NCBI GenBank assembly: GCA_020630555.1 | Contig: JAHDBE010000010.1 | Span: 1-33,107 of the forward strand | Reading direction: 5' to 3' | From: Saprospiraceae bacterium | GTDB taxonomy: Bacteria > Bacteroidota > Bacteroidia > Chitinophagales > Saprospiraceae | Length of the DNA stretch: 33,107 bases | Shown: in pieces, positions 18,630 to 28,211 of the stretch | Position numbering within the stretch: position 1 is the stretch's first letter | How the letters are laid out: each line of letters opens with the position of its first letter | Position numbers and translations under genes: made by a program | The notes under the pieces: model-generated | Database searches by the model: none | Seen by the model: the letters and a program-made list of their open reading frames with translations, nothing else | Told to the model about the DNA's origin: nothing

Positions 18630-20350
18630 AGGAGTTTACTTAATTTCGGTATGAGTTGCGTTAATCGGGTGTATACCTGATTGCTCTCCATTTTTATGCT
18701 GTTTATAAAAGTTTCTTCTTCTACTAAATGCAAATCAAGATTTGCAAAATTGCTGTCAATTCTTTGCTTAATTCTTAAAGTATAATCAGTCAGTTTTTGA
18801 CTTACATTAGACTCTATCGCTTCGCGACCATTATTAATTTCCTCTTTGTATCCAGAAAGTATTTTTCTACGCTTAAATCCAACACTAACCCCAGCAAACA
18901 AAATCCCAAGAGTGGTTAAAATGCCTCCAGTGATGTCAAAGACCATTCCATTAACCAAGGTAGCCAGAATTACCCCAATCACCGCGATTCCTCCTCCCGC
19001 TGCCAGATTTGGAGCCATATTTTCAGATTCCTTAAACATGGCTTTATCATAAAAATTTTCAGAATCATTTAAAAAGTTAGAAAAGCCTTGTTGGAGTTCT
19101 TTTAAAATATTAGCCCGCTTTTCCGCGATATCGGCGAAAATCATATCACTATTTAAGAGGACGTTTGGACTATTTTTGACCTGAGCATCTACTAATTTGG
19201 CCATGGTCTGAATATTGTCTGCGACATCAATAACACCCTCATTAAGGCGAGCTTTTAATTCGATATTCAACTGCTGCTCAAAATCTTTAACTATCGCCTC
19301 TAGCCATTCTTTAGGCCCCGCTTCTGTCGAAAATAAAGAAGAGAACGACCTTTTTAATAAATTCATCACCGACAATCCTTCTTCAAGTCTTTCTCCAGTT
19401 TTTTTAGTAATTCTATCGTATGCTGCTATTAGATTTTCAATCAGAAAAGCGATTTGCTTAGAGGTTTTTTTCTCCTGTTGATTCATCGTCTGGCGAATAT
19501 TATCTCTAAAGTCTTTATCTAGTAAATATTGCTTTTCTCGCAATCCTACACTATCAGATATCCGCGTATTAATCTGAATTGCTGTTTCTGCTTTGTTGAT
19601 TAGTTTTAATATTGGGGCCTTGCCATCGGTAATATTTTCAGAGATAAAATCAAAAAGCACATCAAATCCACTATTCGGTTTTCCATCAATCTGATATTTT
19701 GCAGAAACAGCGAATACATGAGGATTATTTATTCCTTTGGATTCTGCTTGAGATTTGACGCCTTCCATGTTGATTATTAAATCCTCTTCCTCCATTAAAT
19801 CCTTTTGCTGCAAAACAAAAATTATCTTCTTTCTCCAATCAGCATTGATATAATCAAAAAAGGACCAGGCAGATTGTCGATAAGGATTTTTAGCTTCAAA
19901 AACAAAAACAATTAAGTCGGAGTGGGGGATAAACCGCTCCGTAATTTCTTGATGATGATCAATAATAGTATTAGTTCCTGGTGTATCAACAATCGATATT
20001 TCTTTTAGAATAGGTTCGGGATAAGTGATCTTTTTGAGGTAGGAATTAATACTTATTTCTTTATGGCTTTCGCCAAAATGAATCTGTTGGATAGTATCAG
20101 TCATGGGGCCTGGAGCTACCTTACAAATTTCTTCCTTGGTATTTAATAAGGCATTTACAAAGCTGCTTTTTCCCGCTTTTACCTCTCCTACAATAACAAA
20201 AAGAAATGGATCATCTATATGCGATTGGATCTCTAAAACTGTTGATTTTAACTCCTCATGATTTACCTTTTCTGTTAATGAAAGTAAATCAGATACCGCC
20301 ATTTTAAGTTCAGATTGAAATTCTTTTAAGTCTGCTTTTATTCTTAGCAT
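18626..20350 (-). CDS. Dynamin-like GTPase
   Basis: 574 aa; G1 GEVKAGKSS, G3 DTPG, long helical region, hydrophobic hairpin LAAGGGIAVIGVILATLVNGMVFDITGGILTTLGILFAGVSVGF near the C-terminus. Confidence 0.85.
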   Translation of the reverse strand: MLRIKADLKEFQSELKMAVSDLLSLTEKVNHEELKSTVLEIQSHIDDPFLFVIVGEVKAGKSSFVNALLNTKEEICKVAPGPMTDTIQQIHFGESHKEISINSYLKKITYPEPILKEISIVDTPGTNTIIDHHQEITERFIPHSDLIVFVFEAKNPYRQSAWSFFDYINADWRKKIIFVLQQKDLMEEEDLIINMEGVKSQAESKGINNPHVFAVSAKYQIDGKPNSGFDVLFDFISENITDGKAPILKLINKAETAIQINTRISDSVGLREKQYLLDKDFRDNIRQTMNQQEKKTSKQIAFLIENLIAAYDRITKKTGERLEEGLSVMNLLKRSFSSLFSTEAGPKEWLEAIVKDFEQQLNIELKARLNEGVIDVADNIQTMAKLVDAQVKNSPNVLLNSDMIFADIAEKRANILKELQQGFSNFLNDSENFYDKAMFKESENMAPNLAAGGGIAVIGVILATLVNGMVFDITGGILTTLGILFAGVSVGFKRRKILSGYKEEINNGREAIESNVSQKLTDYTLRIKQRIDSNFANLDLHLVEEETFINSIKMESNQVYTRLTQLIPKLSKLL

Positions 20351-20441
20351 AATCCAAATTTTCTTTACCCTTTAAGACTAAATTATAAAGAAAGGTCATG
20401 TTTGTATCCAACTTTGTACAGATTTAAAAAGATATTTGATC

Positions 20442-22361
20442 ATGGATCAGGTGGATAGATATAAGACTTTGTTAGAGGCCATTGAGTTAGAAAGACAAGA
20501 AGAGGAACAGTATTATCAGAAAATAGATAAAGCAAAGTCCATTCAAGACAAAATTAATGCTGGTGTATATTGGCATTCTGCAATTCTATCTAAAAAACAT
20601 TTTGGTGCTGGTGAATTAATCGAGCTCGTTTTCGAAAAAAATAAACATTTAGATGTCCAGGATAAATTTAAAAATGGAATGGCCTGTACTGTTTTTGCAT
20701 CTAATGATTTAAAAAACGGATTCAAAGGGATTATTTCCTTTGCAAAACGAACCAAAATGGCAGTAATGGTACATCCCCATATTATCGAGATAAACGATTT
20801 TCCTTCGGGTGCTAAGTATGATATTCAATTGGTTCATGACGAACGACCATATCGAGTTATGAAGGATGCTGTACATGAACTTATTTATTCAAAAGATGAA
20901 CGTATTAAGGATCTCCGCGAAGCCATTCGACGTAAGTCAAAAATTAGCAATAAAAGAAACGAAACTGACCACTCTAAACTTACAAACCATGGCTTAAACG
21001 AAATTCAGGCACAGGCTGTGAACACTATTGTCAAAAGTGATCTATTCGGAATTATTCACGGACCTCCTGGGACAGGAAAATCCACGACCATAGTTGCGCT
21101 CGTCAGAAAATTAGTTCAAATCGAGAAAAAAATCCTAATCTGTGCTCCGAGTAATAATGCTGTGGATTTATTAGTTCGTCGTCTCGACTCTTTTGGTATT
21201 CCCGTATTGAGGATAGGTCATGTAACGCGGGTAGGAGATCACGTCAATCATTTAACACTCTCCGAACAATTAAGAAACCACGGCGATTGGGCACATATAA
21301 AAAAAGTACGTATTGAAGCAGAGGCTGCATTAAAACAGGCTAAAACACATAAACGTAAATATGGTGCAACCGAGCGTGCCGAAAGGACGATGCTTTTTAA
21401 AGAGGCACGCGAACTTCGTAAATGGGCCAAGGACCTGGAGGAACGATTAGTAGAACAAATCATAAGCGAATCTAAGGTTGTTGCTTGTACCTTAATAGGA
21501 TCGGCTGATTTAAAATTAGAAGGAGTAAGATTTAATACCTTGATTATCGATGAGGCGTCTCAGACTTTAGAACCGGAATGTTGGGTAGCCATGCTGAAGG
21601 CCGAACGCAGCTTTTTAGTTGGCGATCATATGCAACTACCGCCAACAGTAAAAAGTAAAAAAGCAAAGGATCTCGGACTTGATGTGACACTTCTAGATCG
21701 GATGAGTGGTCATGTTGAATATAGTTACTTGCTTAAAACTCAATATCGTATGAATAATGCGATCTTGGCCTTTCCTAACCAAAGCTTTTATAATGGCTCC
21801 CTCCAAAGCGATCCCTCAGTTAAAAACAGACGACTTTATCCTGATGATATTCCTTTTACTTTCATAGACACCAGTGGATGTGGTTTTGAGGAAACTCGCA
21901 ACAACAAAACCTTAAGTCTAAAAAATGAAGGAGAATTTTTCATTCTTAGAGAACATTTTATTCAGAATCACTCTAATTACACGAATAGTTCTATTGCAAT
22001 TATAACTCCTTACGCAGAACAAGTGCGATTTATTCGCGACCAAATAGGAGGACTTACGGAATGGCATGGATATGACATAGAAGTGGATTCCGTTGATGGA
22101 TTTCAAGGGCAAGAAAGAGATGTCGTTTACTTAAGCCTGGTCCGATCCAATGATCGAAACGACATTGGATTTGTTTCAGATTTCAGACGTTTGAATGTCG
22201 CCATGACACGAGCCAAAATGAAGCTTATTATTATCGGTGATCTAAGCACATTGTCCTCGAATCCACTCTTTCAATCGCTCGCAGACTTTTGCGAACATAA
22301 CAATGCCTACCAATCAGCTTGGGAATACATGAATTTTGAAGATCAGAATTTTAATTATTGA
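20442..22361 (+). CDS. SF1B (SMUBP2/Upf1-like) AAA DNA/RNA helicase
   Basis: ORF 20436..22361 (Met at 20436 or 20442); GPPGTGKSTT, CAPSNNAVDLLVRRL, DEASQTLEPE, VGDHMQLPPTV, KTQYRMN, SVDGFQGQERDVVYLSLVRSN, RRLNVAMTRAK. Confidence 0.95.
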   Translation: MDQVDRYKTLLEAIELERQEEEQYYQKIDKAKSIQDKINAGVYWHSAILSKKHFGAGELIELVFEKNKHLDVQDKFKNGMACTVFASNDLKNGFKGIISFAKRTKMAVMVHPHIIEINDFPSGAKYDIQLVHDERPYRVMKDAVHELIYSKDERIKDLREAIRRKSKISNKRNETDHSKLTNHGLNEIQAQAVNTIVKSDLFGIIHGPPGTGKSTTIVALVRKLVQIEKKILICAPSNNAVDLLVRRLDSFGIPVLRIGHVTRVGDHVNHLTLSEQLRNHGDWAHIKKVRIEAEAALKQAKTHKRKYGATERAERTMLFKEARELRKWAKDLEERLVEQIISESKVVACTLIGSADLKLEGVRFNTLIIDEASQTLEPECWVAMLKAERSFLVGDHMQLPPTVKSKKAKDLGLDVTLLDRMSGHVEYSYLLKTQYRMNNAILAFPNQSFYNGSLQSDPSVKNRRLYPDDIPFTFIDTSGCGFEETRNNKTLSLKNEGEFFILREHFIQNHSNYTNSSIAIITPYAEQVRFIRDQIGGLTEWHGYDIEVDSVDGFQGQERDVVYLSLVRSNDRNDIGFVSDFRRLNVAMTRAKMKLIIIGDLSTLSSNPLFQSLADFCEHNNAYQSAWEYMNFEDQNFNY

Positions 22362-23757
22362 CTACAAACTTTTTTGTGATGATTCCTTTTTTACTTTCTA
22401 CTTTGATAAAGTAAGAACCGGACGCCCAATTGTCTATATGAATCGACATGTTTAAATCATGTATTTTTCCTTGTCTCATATGACTTCCGTCAAAATTAAA
22501 GATGGCGTATTGTCCATTTTTAAAACCTTCTGAAAATACCACCTGCAATACATCCGAATTTGATAAAATATTAGGAGTGACTTGAATGTTTTGGGTTGAT
22601 AGAGCTTCTGGAACAGACGTTGGTACATACTCAAGGTTTCGATATTCGATGATGCGGTTCGGTCCTGAACTAGGATAGAAGTTTCCGTTTGTTGCAAAAT
22701 AGACTGCCCCATTGTGAGGGTTGATGCATAAATCTCGGAGTCGACCGTAGTTGTCAAAGAATTGATCTTCGCCAATAATTTCAGTGCCATCCTCATTAAA
22801 TCGAAGAACACTAATGCGCGCATCTTGTACAAAACCTCCTAAGACCGCCATAAGCATAGTGCCTTTCCATTCAGGAATGGCAGGGTGATTATAATATTCT
22901 ATGCCATTTACTGCGACGCATGGAGTAAATTCAATAAGAGGTTCTTTAACGTTGTTTGCTTCACAAAATGCCATTTCTACATTGGTATTACATTCTCCTT
23001 GTACATTTGGCCAACCATAATTTCTGTTCTTTTCGATGATATTAAATTCATCCGAGGATTGGGCACCATGTTCAGAGGAGTACAATTGGTCATTTGGACC
23101 ATAAGCTAAACCTTGTGCATTTCGGTGTCCGTAACTCCAGATATAACTTGATGGATCTGGATTGTCTTCTGGAATCGTACCATCGGGATTTATACGCAGT
23201 AATTTTCCCATTGGCGAACTCATATCCTGAGACAAATTTCCACTTCCTACATCCCCGGTGGTCATTAAGATTTTTCCATCCATTGAAAACAACAACCGCG
23301 AACCGTTATGAATACCACCTCCATCTAAATTGTCTAGAATAATTTCTTGATTAATTAAGGATGTTCCATCCCAGGTATATCGAACCAATCGTTCTTTAAT
23401 GTTAAAGCCTTGCTCGTAATTATATACGAGATAGACTAGAGGATTAGATTCAAACTCGGCATGAAAAGTCATTCCAAGTAAGCCGGGTTCAGAATCCACA
23501 TGAATTATATTGGCGATGTCCAATATAGTTGTTGTTAATCCAGAGGTGGGCTCTATTCTTAGTACACGCCCAAATTTTTCAGTGACCCAAATATGATCAT
23601 CCGGGCCCCAGAGTATTTCCCATGGTACATTGATACCTATGGCTACTTCTCTTTCCGTAAGTACGGTCGAACCCAAGTCTAAAGTTGTTTGGGATCTTAA
23701 TGATATCGGACACATTAAGAAATAAATCATCGCAATGATGAGAATTCTATTTTTCAT
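22351..23757 (-). CDS. Secreted PQQ-dependent sugar dehydrogenase-like (glucose/sorbosone dehydrogenase) beta-propeller with T9SS type A sorting domain
   Basis: 468 aa; PWEILWGPDDHIWVTEKFGRVLRIEP, GGGIHNGSRLLFSMDGKILMTTGD, SYGHRNAQGLAYGPNDQLYSSEHGAQSSDEFNII; C-term FKNGQYAIFNFDGSHMRQGK..SGSYFIKVESKKGIITKKFVV. Confidence 0.92.
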   Translation of the reverse strand: MKNRILIIAMIYFLMCPISLRSQTTLDLGSTVLTEREVAIGINVPWEILWGPDDHIWVTEKFGRVLRIEPTSGLTTTILDIANIIHVDSEPGLLGMTFHAEFESNPLVYLVYNYEQGFNIKERLVRYTWDGTSLINQEIILDNLDGGGIHNGSRLLFSMDGKILMTTGDVGSGNLSQDMSSPMGKLLRINPDGTIPEDNPDPSSYIWSYGHRNAQGLAYGPNDQLYSSEHGAQSSDEFNIIEKNRNYGWPNVQGECNTNVEMAFCEANNVKEPLIEFTPCVAVNGIEYYNHPAIPEWKGTMLMAVLGGFVQDARISVLRFNEDGTEIIGEDQFFDNYGRLRDLCINPHNGAVYFATNGNFYPSSGPNRIIEYRNLEYVPTSVPEALSTQNIQVTPNILSNSDVLQVVFSEGFKNGQYAIFNFDGSHMRQGKIHDLNMSIHIDNWASGSYFIKVESKKGIITKKFVVNN

Positions 23758-23827
23758 TCTAACTATTTTGATGTAAAATACCCATCTTTTAGAATTATAA
23801 TTCAGTGGAGATTCGCATTATTTCAGC

Positions 23828-25366
23828 TTGTATTCAGTAACGACAAAATGCAGGCAAATTGATAATTTCGCAAAGACACAACGTATTTCAGTGAAAGATA
23901 GCTTTAGCCTTATAAAAAAAGTGGCCTTATTCCTCGGCCCACTACTATTTTTTGTGGTTTATAATTTACCCTTTGAAATCATTAGTGGACAAGCCGATAA
24001 GGTTTTGGCTGTGAGCCTCTGGATGATTGTTTGGTGGATGAGTGAAGTCGTGTCGATTTCGGTTACGGCATTAATCCCACTTGTAGTTTTTCCGATATTA
24101 GGGATTTCAGATATGACCACAACGGCTGCAAATTATGGCAGTCCCATTGTCTTTTTGTTTTTTGGAGGATTTGTTATGGCCTTAGCCTTAGAAAAAGTGG
24201 GTTTACACAGGCGTATAGCATTAAATATTGTGCGTTTTACAGGATCTGGACCGAATCGAGTTTTGCTGGGATTTATGATTGCGACTGCCTCTCTTAGCAT
24301 GTGGATAAGTAATACGGCTACAACTGTAGTAATGCTTCCCATTGCATTATCGGTTATCGAGCTTTTAAAAAATGACGATGATGGCTTTACGCAGGGGGAT
24401 AAAAATTTTGCGATATCCATTATGCTTGGCATAGCTTTCTCCGCAAATGTGGGAGGTATTGCCACAATAATTGGTACACCACCCAATACGGTATTAGTGG
24501 GGTTTCTAGAAAAAACCTATGGATTAGAAATATCCTTTTTAGATTGGATCTTCATGGGTCTGCCCTTTAGTGTCATTATGCTCTTCGTGATCTACTTCGT
24601 TTTGGTTTTATGGATATACCCAAATCAACTTACAAATCGATCCGATACAAACGCACTAATAAAAAAGGAGATTAAGAAGTTAGGCCCTATTAAAATTGAA
24701 GAAAAGCGAGTCCTGTTAATTTTTTTCTTGACTATAAGTTTATGGGTTTTCAGAAATCTTATTAATGATTTTTTTAATACGTACTCCGAAAGTCCATATG
24801 TGCCGAATGTTAAATTGTCTGATGCAGGGATTAGTTTGCTTGCTGCCTTCTCTCTATTTACATGGCCACTTAATTTTAATAAAGGAAAATTCTCTTTAGA
24901 CTGGAGTGATACACGAAAACTTCCTTGGGGAATTTTAATTCTTTTTGGTGGGGGATTGGCTTTAGCCAAAACCATGGCCGACAATGGAGTAATTGATTAC
25001 ATAGGTCAATTAGTTTCCTCAAATAATCAGATCAGTTGGTTTATGGTAACACTTATACTTGTTACAGTGATTTTATTCATGACTGAGTTATTGAGTAATG
25101 TAGCTCTTGTAGCCATTTTTGCTCCTGTAATAGCCGGAATAGCTCTCGGACTTAACGGTGACAAATTGGAACTCCTTATTCCGACAACTATGGCTGCTAG
25201 TTGCGCATTCATGTTGCCTATGGCGACACCACCAAATGCCATTGTTTTCGCATCGGGCTATTTAAAAGTAAGTGAGATGACAAGAGCAGGGATCGTTTTA
25301 AATATCATCTCTATTGCGTTAATCTTACTATTTGCTCAATTCTGGATACCTTATGTCATGGCATAA
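23828..25366 (+). CDS. DASS/SLC13 family anion:sodium symporter (true start may be GTG at 23891)
   Basis: 512 aa polytopic; WMIVWWMSEVVSISVTALIPLVVFPILG, FGGFVMALALEKVGLHRRIAL, SMWISNTATTVVMLPIA, MLGIAFSANVGGIATIIGTPPN, MATPPNAIVFASGYL. Confidence 0.93.
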   Translation: MYSVTTKCRQIDNFAKTQRISVKDSFSLIKKVALFLGPLLFFVVYNLPFEIISGQADKVLAVSLWMIVWWMSEVVSISVTALIPLVVFPILGISDMTTTAANYGSPIVFLFFGGFVMALALEKVGLHRRIALNIVRFTGSGPNRVLLGFMIATASLSMWISNTATTVVMLPIALSVIELLKNDDDGFTQGDKNFAISIMLGIAFSANVGGIATIIGTPPNTVLVGFLEKTYGLEISFLDWIFMGLPFSVIMLFVIYFVLVLWIYPNQLTNRSDTNALIKKEIKKLGPIKIEEKRVLLIFFLTISLWVFRNLINDFFNTYSESPYVPNVKLSDAGISLLAAFSLFTWPLNFNKGKFSLDWSDTRKLPWGILILFGGGLALAKTMADNGVIDYIGQLVSSNNQISWFMVTLILVTVILFMTELLSNVALVAIFAPVIAGIALGLNGDKLELLIPTTMAASCAFMLPMATPPNAIVFASGYLKVSEMTRAGIVLNIISIALILLFAQFWIPYVMA

Positions 25367-25393
25367 AAAAAGCCTCACACAAAGTGCGAGGCT
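25364..25393 (-). terminator. Intrinsic terminator of the outer-membrane protein gene, T-tract overlapping the stop codon of the convergent DASS gene
   Basis: Minus strand AGCCTCGCAC-TTT-GTGTGAGGCT-TTTTTT (one G-U pair). Confidence 0.88.
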
Positions 25394-25415
25394 TAAAAGT
25401 TCATACCTTTTCGAT

Positions 25416-25883
25416 TTAGAAGCGAACACCTGCTGAAATAACAAATGCTTCAGCTCCTGCTATGATAATCTTAGGCTCTGCGTAGATTAATCTATCGCTG
25501 ATAGGGAATTCAAAACTTCCTCCTAAGTTTAATCCAATCTCACTGTCACTTCCAGAAACGCCTCCGATATCCACACTTACCCGTGTCCAGTTTAGTCCAG
25601 CAAATGGGGCAAAATTGACGTTTTCACCTAGAGTTAATAATCTCCAATGTGCATCACCATCAATTGTAAATACACCTACATTATCGTTTTCAAAGTAGTA
25701 GGTACCTTTTGCATGAATTTCTAGTGGTTTTCCAGAGTTTTCTTCAATGTCGTAAATAAGCTTAGCTTGTATGCCAAAATAGTCGCTATCAAATAAACTT
25801 AAACCAGCACCAAATCCAACTTGTGCTGATGCAGCTACACCCAAAAAGCATACCGCCGCAAGCATAGTAATTAGTCTTTTCAT
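25416..25883 (-). CDS. Small outer-membrane beta-barrel protein
   Basis: 155 aa; signal peptide MKRLITMLAAVCFLGVAASAQ, alternating beta pattern, C-terminal aromatic FVISAGVRF. Confidence 0.8.
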   Translation of the reverse strand: MKRLITMLAAVCFLGVAASAQVGFGAGLSLFDSDYFGIQAKLIYDIEENSGKPLEIHAKGTYYFENDNVGVFTIDGDAHWRLLTLGENVNFAPFAGLNWTRVSVDIGGVSGSDSEIGLNLGGSFEFPISDRLIYAEPKIIIAGAEAFVISAGVRF

Positions 25884-25983
25884 AATATGAATGATTTTCG
25901 TTTTAAATAATTCGCAGCCGTCAAGTTAGAATAAAATAGTATAACACAAAAATTTATATACGATTTTATACTATATGTCAGAG

Positions 25984-28194
25984 CTACTGTTTTATAATTC
26001 TTTGACTTTCTCTACCTAAATCATTTTCGATGACAACCGTATAAATCCCCGCAACTAAACCGTTAAAATTAAGAGGATACTGTGTTTTAGTAGCATCCAC
26101 ATGAGGTAAAACATGGCTCTGATGTAGACGTCCCAGTTCATCATAAATCAATACTCTAAAACTACCTACACTTTTTGAGCGCAGGGTCATAATCGCATCC
26201 TCATGTACTGGATTTGGCGCAATATGCCATTCTAGCCCATCAATCTCTTGCTCGATTATGGAAGTAGTGCAATTTACTCCAGTAGTTGCTTCGCACCACC
26301 TAGCTTCAAATTCTTGATAGAAAATATTAGCAATATCAGAATCGTGAAAAATTAAGGTGTTTTCATCATTTCTACTATTGGCACCATTAGACCAGTTGTG
26401 TGATCCAGTAATAACTTTAGGCTGTGAAACCGAGGATTGAGGATCAATTATGGCGTATTTGTGGTGCGTTTGTTTAGAGGATCCATCCTGCATAACATCT
26501 ACTCCATTATTAATTAAGTACTCATATTCTGACCCTGTATCGGTGATGTTATCAATTATTCCTCTTACAATTAATCCAGAATCGTGTACGTCAACGATGG
26601 CGTCACCTAAATCGTTATAGGTAAAGGTTAATAAGGCAAAACTTACCTCTTCTTCCGCGTTTCTGATGGCTTTTGCAATCTCCGTAGCTGTATTATCACT
26701 AGGAGAGAAGTAAGACTCAATTGTTTTTCCAGCGACATTAAAAATGTGAGGTGTATTGTCTACTTTGTCTTCACCAAACGCAACACTAAATACCCCTGGA
26801 TTAGGTCCGTCCGTGCCCCACATTTCTTCAAATTCTATGGTATAGGCTTTCGCCAATGTAATGTCCTGTATAACTACTAAGTTATTATAGTCTGTCGCAA
26901 TGTTTTGATCGGTCATATTAACTGATCCTGATAAAACCCATGAATCTGTTTCTGAGTCTGCATCAATCACAACAAATTTGTTGTGCATTAATGGACTTCC
27001 ACCATTTCCTTTTAATATTGGAAATGGAGGTACAGGATCCATTAAGGCAAGGTTAGCCGTCTCATCATCAGTAATGTATCGCACCTGTACACCATTGTTA
27101 TATGCATCGGTTAAAGCCTGAATTATGGTAGGTCGATTGCAGTTGTACATGCTAAAATCAATGGTGTTTTGAGCATTTTGAATGCGCTCAATGATCGCTC
27201 CTTCCATAGCAGCAGGCGTCGTGTTGACTGGAAATTGTCCTGTGGATAGATTACCATTTACATCGTGATTAAAATATACTTGCACCCAACCATTAGAAGT
27301 CGATCCTGTAGTATAGAATCCCCTGTTAGATTCTGCCATACCCATTGATCCAGTGGCGTAAGCTTGACAGTAATAAAAGGTATTGGGTTCTAATCCGGTA
27401 AGTTGAACAGAGTGCTGACCCATGACAGAAGCTGATCCATTAACATTCTGGTCCATGTCTGGAGTAGTGCCATATCGCACACCACCGACACCATCTGCAT
27501 TTGTTTCCCAACTTAAGGTAAATCCTGTCGTATTAATATCTGATTGTGTGACAGCCGAAGTGATATAGAAATCATCTGCAATTTCTATATCATTTGCATC
27601 GCGAAGTAAAAGTTGATATAAACCATTAAATTCAGAGCTAATACCAGTAAGATCTACGGTGGCAAGTGGTACAGTTGTTCCTAATAGTGGATGTCCTGAC
27701 CGTACATATATTTCCGATTCTCCATCTGCGTTTGAAAAACTAAAATTACCCACTGTAAACACGGAACCGCCATTCTCAAAAGTGACACCTTCCACTTTAA
27801 GTAAACGTGCTTCATTTTCTTCATTGATTTGTCCAGGCATTACAACCATAGGGTCTGGCAAGGCATTACCTTGACTAATTACCGTGTAGTCCTGAACGGG
27901 ATCTATTTCTAACAAGCCATTAAAAGACTTAAGGGGGCCTGTTACTTGAATACGATCTCCCCGAGATACATCGTTGGGAAAATCACCAACCGATCCATTG
28001 CCTGGGTAAACGGCAATGGCTCCGGAGTCATCTTGTATGTATCGTATGATTCCTAATTCAAATCCATTAGTAACCACACCTTCCACCGTGACTACGGTTC
28101 CTTCGGTTTCGGCTCTAGCATCACTAATGTCGACCTGAGCGTACGTAAAATTTGCCGTAAGGCATAAAACAAAAATGAATGAAAATAATCTCAT
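25984..28194 (-). CDS. Secreted phospholipase D-superfamily protein (two HKD motifs) with N-terminal OB-fold-like and FN3-like domains and T9SS type A sorting domain
   Basis: 736 aa; HNKFVVID...SGSVN and HHKYAIID...TGSHNWS; N-term VVTVEGVVTNGFELGIIRYIQDDSGAIAVYPG; C-term LEWHIAPNPVHEDAIMTL...GLVAGIYTVVIEN. Confidence 0.9.
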   Translation of the reverse strand: MRLFSFIFVLCLTANFTYAQVDISDARAETEGTVVTVEGVVTNGFELGIIRYIQDDSGAIAVYPGNGSVGDFPNDVSRGDRIQVTGPLKSFNGLLEIDPVQDYTVISQGNALPDPMVVMPGQINEENEARLLKVEGVTFENGGSVFTVGNFSFSNADGESEIYVRSGHPLLGTTVPLATVDLTGISSEFNGLYQLLLRDANDIEIADDFYITSAVTQSDINTTGFTLSWETNADGVGGVRYGTTPDMDQNVNGSASVMGQHSVQLTGLEPNTFYYCQAYATGSMGMAESNRGFYTTGSTSNGWVQVYFNHDVNGNLSTGQFPVNTTPAAMEGAIIERIQNAQNTIDFSMYNCNRPTIIQALTDAYNNGVQVRYITDDETANLALMDPVPPFPILKGNGGSPLMHNKFVVIDADSETDSWVLSGSVNMTDQNIATDYNNLVVIQDITLAKAYTIEFEEMWGTDGPNPGVFSVAFGEDKVDNTPHIFNVAGKTIESYFSPSDNTATEIAKAIRNAEEEVSFALLTFTYNDLGDAIVDVHDSGLIVRGIIDNITDTGSEYEYLINNGVDVMQDGSSKQTHHKYAIIDPQSSVSQPKVITGSHNWSNGANSRNDENTLIFHDSDIANIFYQEFEARWCEATTGVNCTTSIIEQEIDGLEWHIAPNPVHEDAIMTLRSKSVGSFRVLIYDELGRLHQSHVLPHVDATKTQYPLNFNGLVAGIYTVVIENDLGRESQRIIKQ

Positions 28195-28211
28195 AATTCT
28201 ATTTTAATCCG

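Noticed and set aside
22476-22832. 118-aa minus-strand ORF in alternate frame of the GSDH gene
   Set aside because: Out-of-frame overlap with a well-supported gene; no recognisable domain
24133-24984. Minus-strand ORFs of 117 and 119 aa inside the DASS transporter
   Set aside because: Antisense shadow ORFs in a well-supported transporter gene
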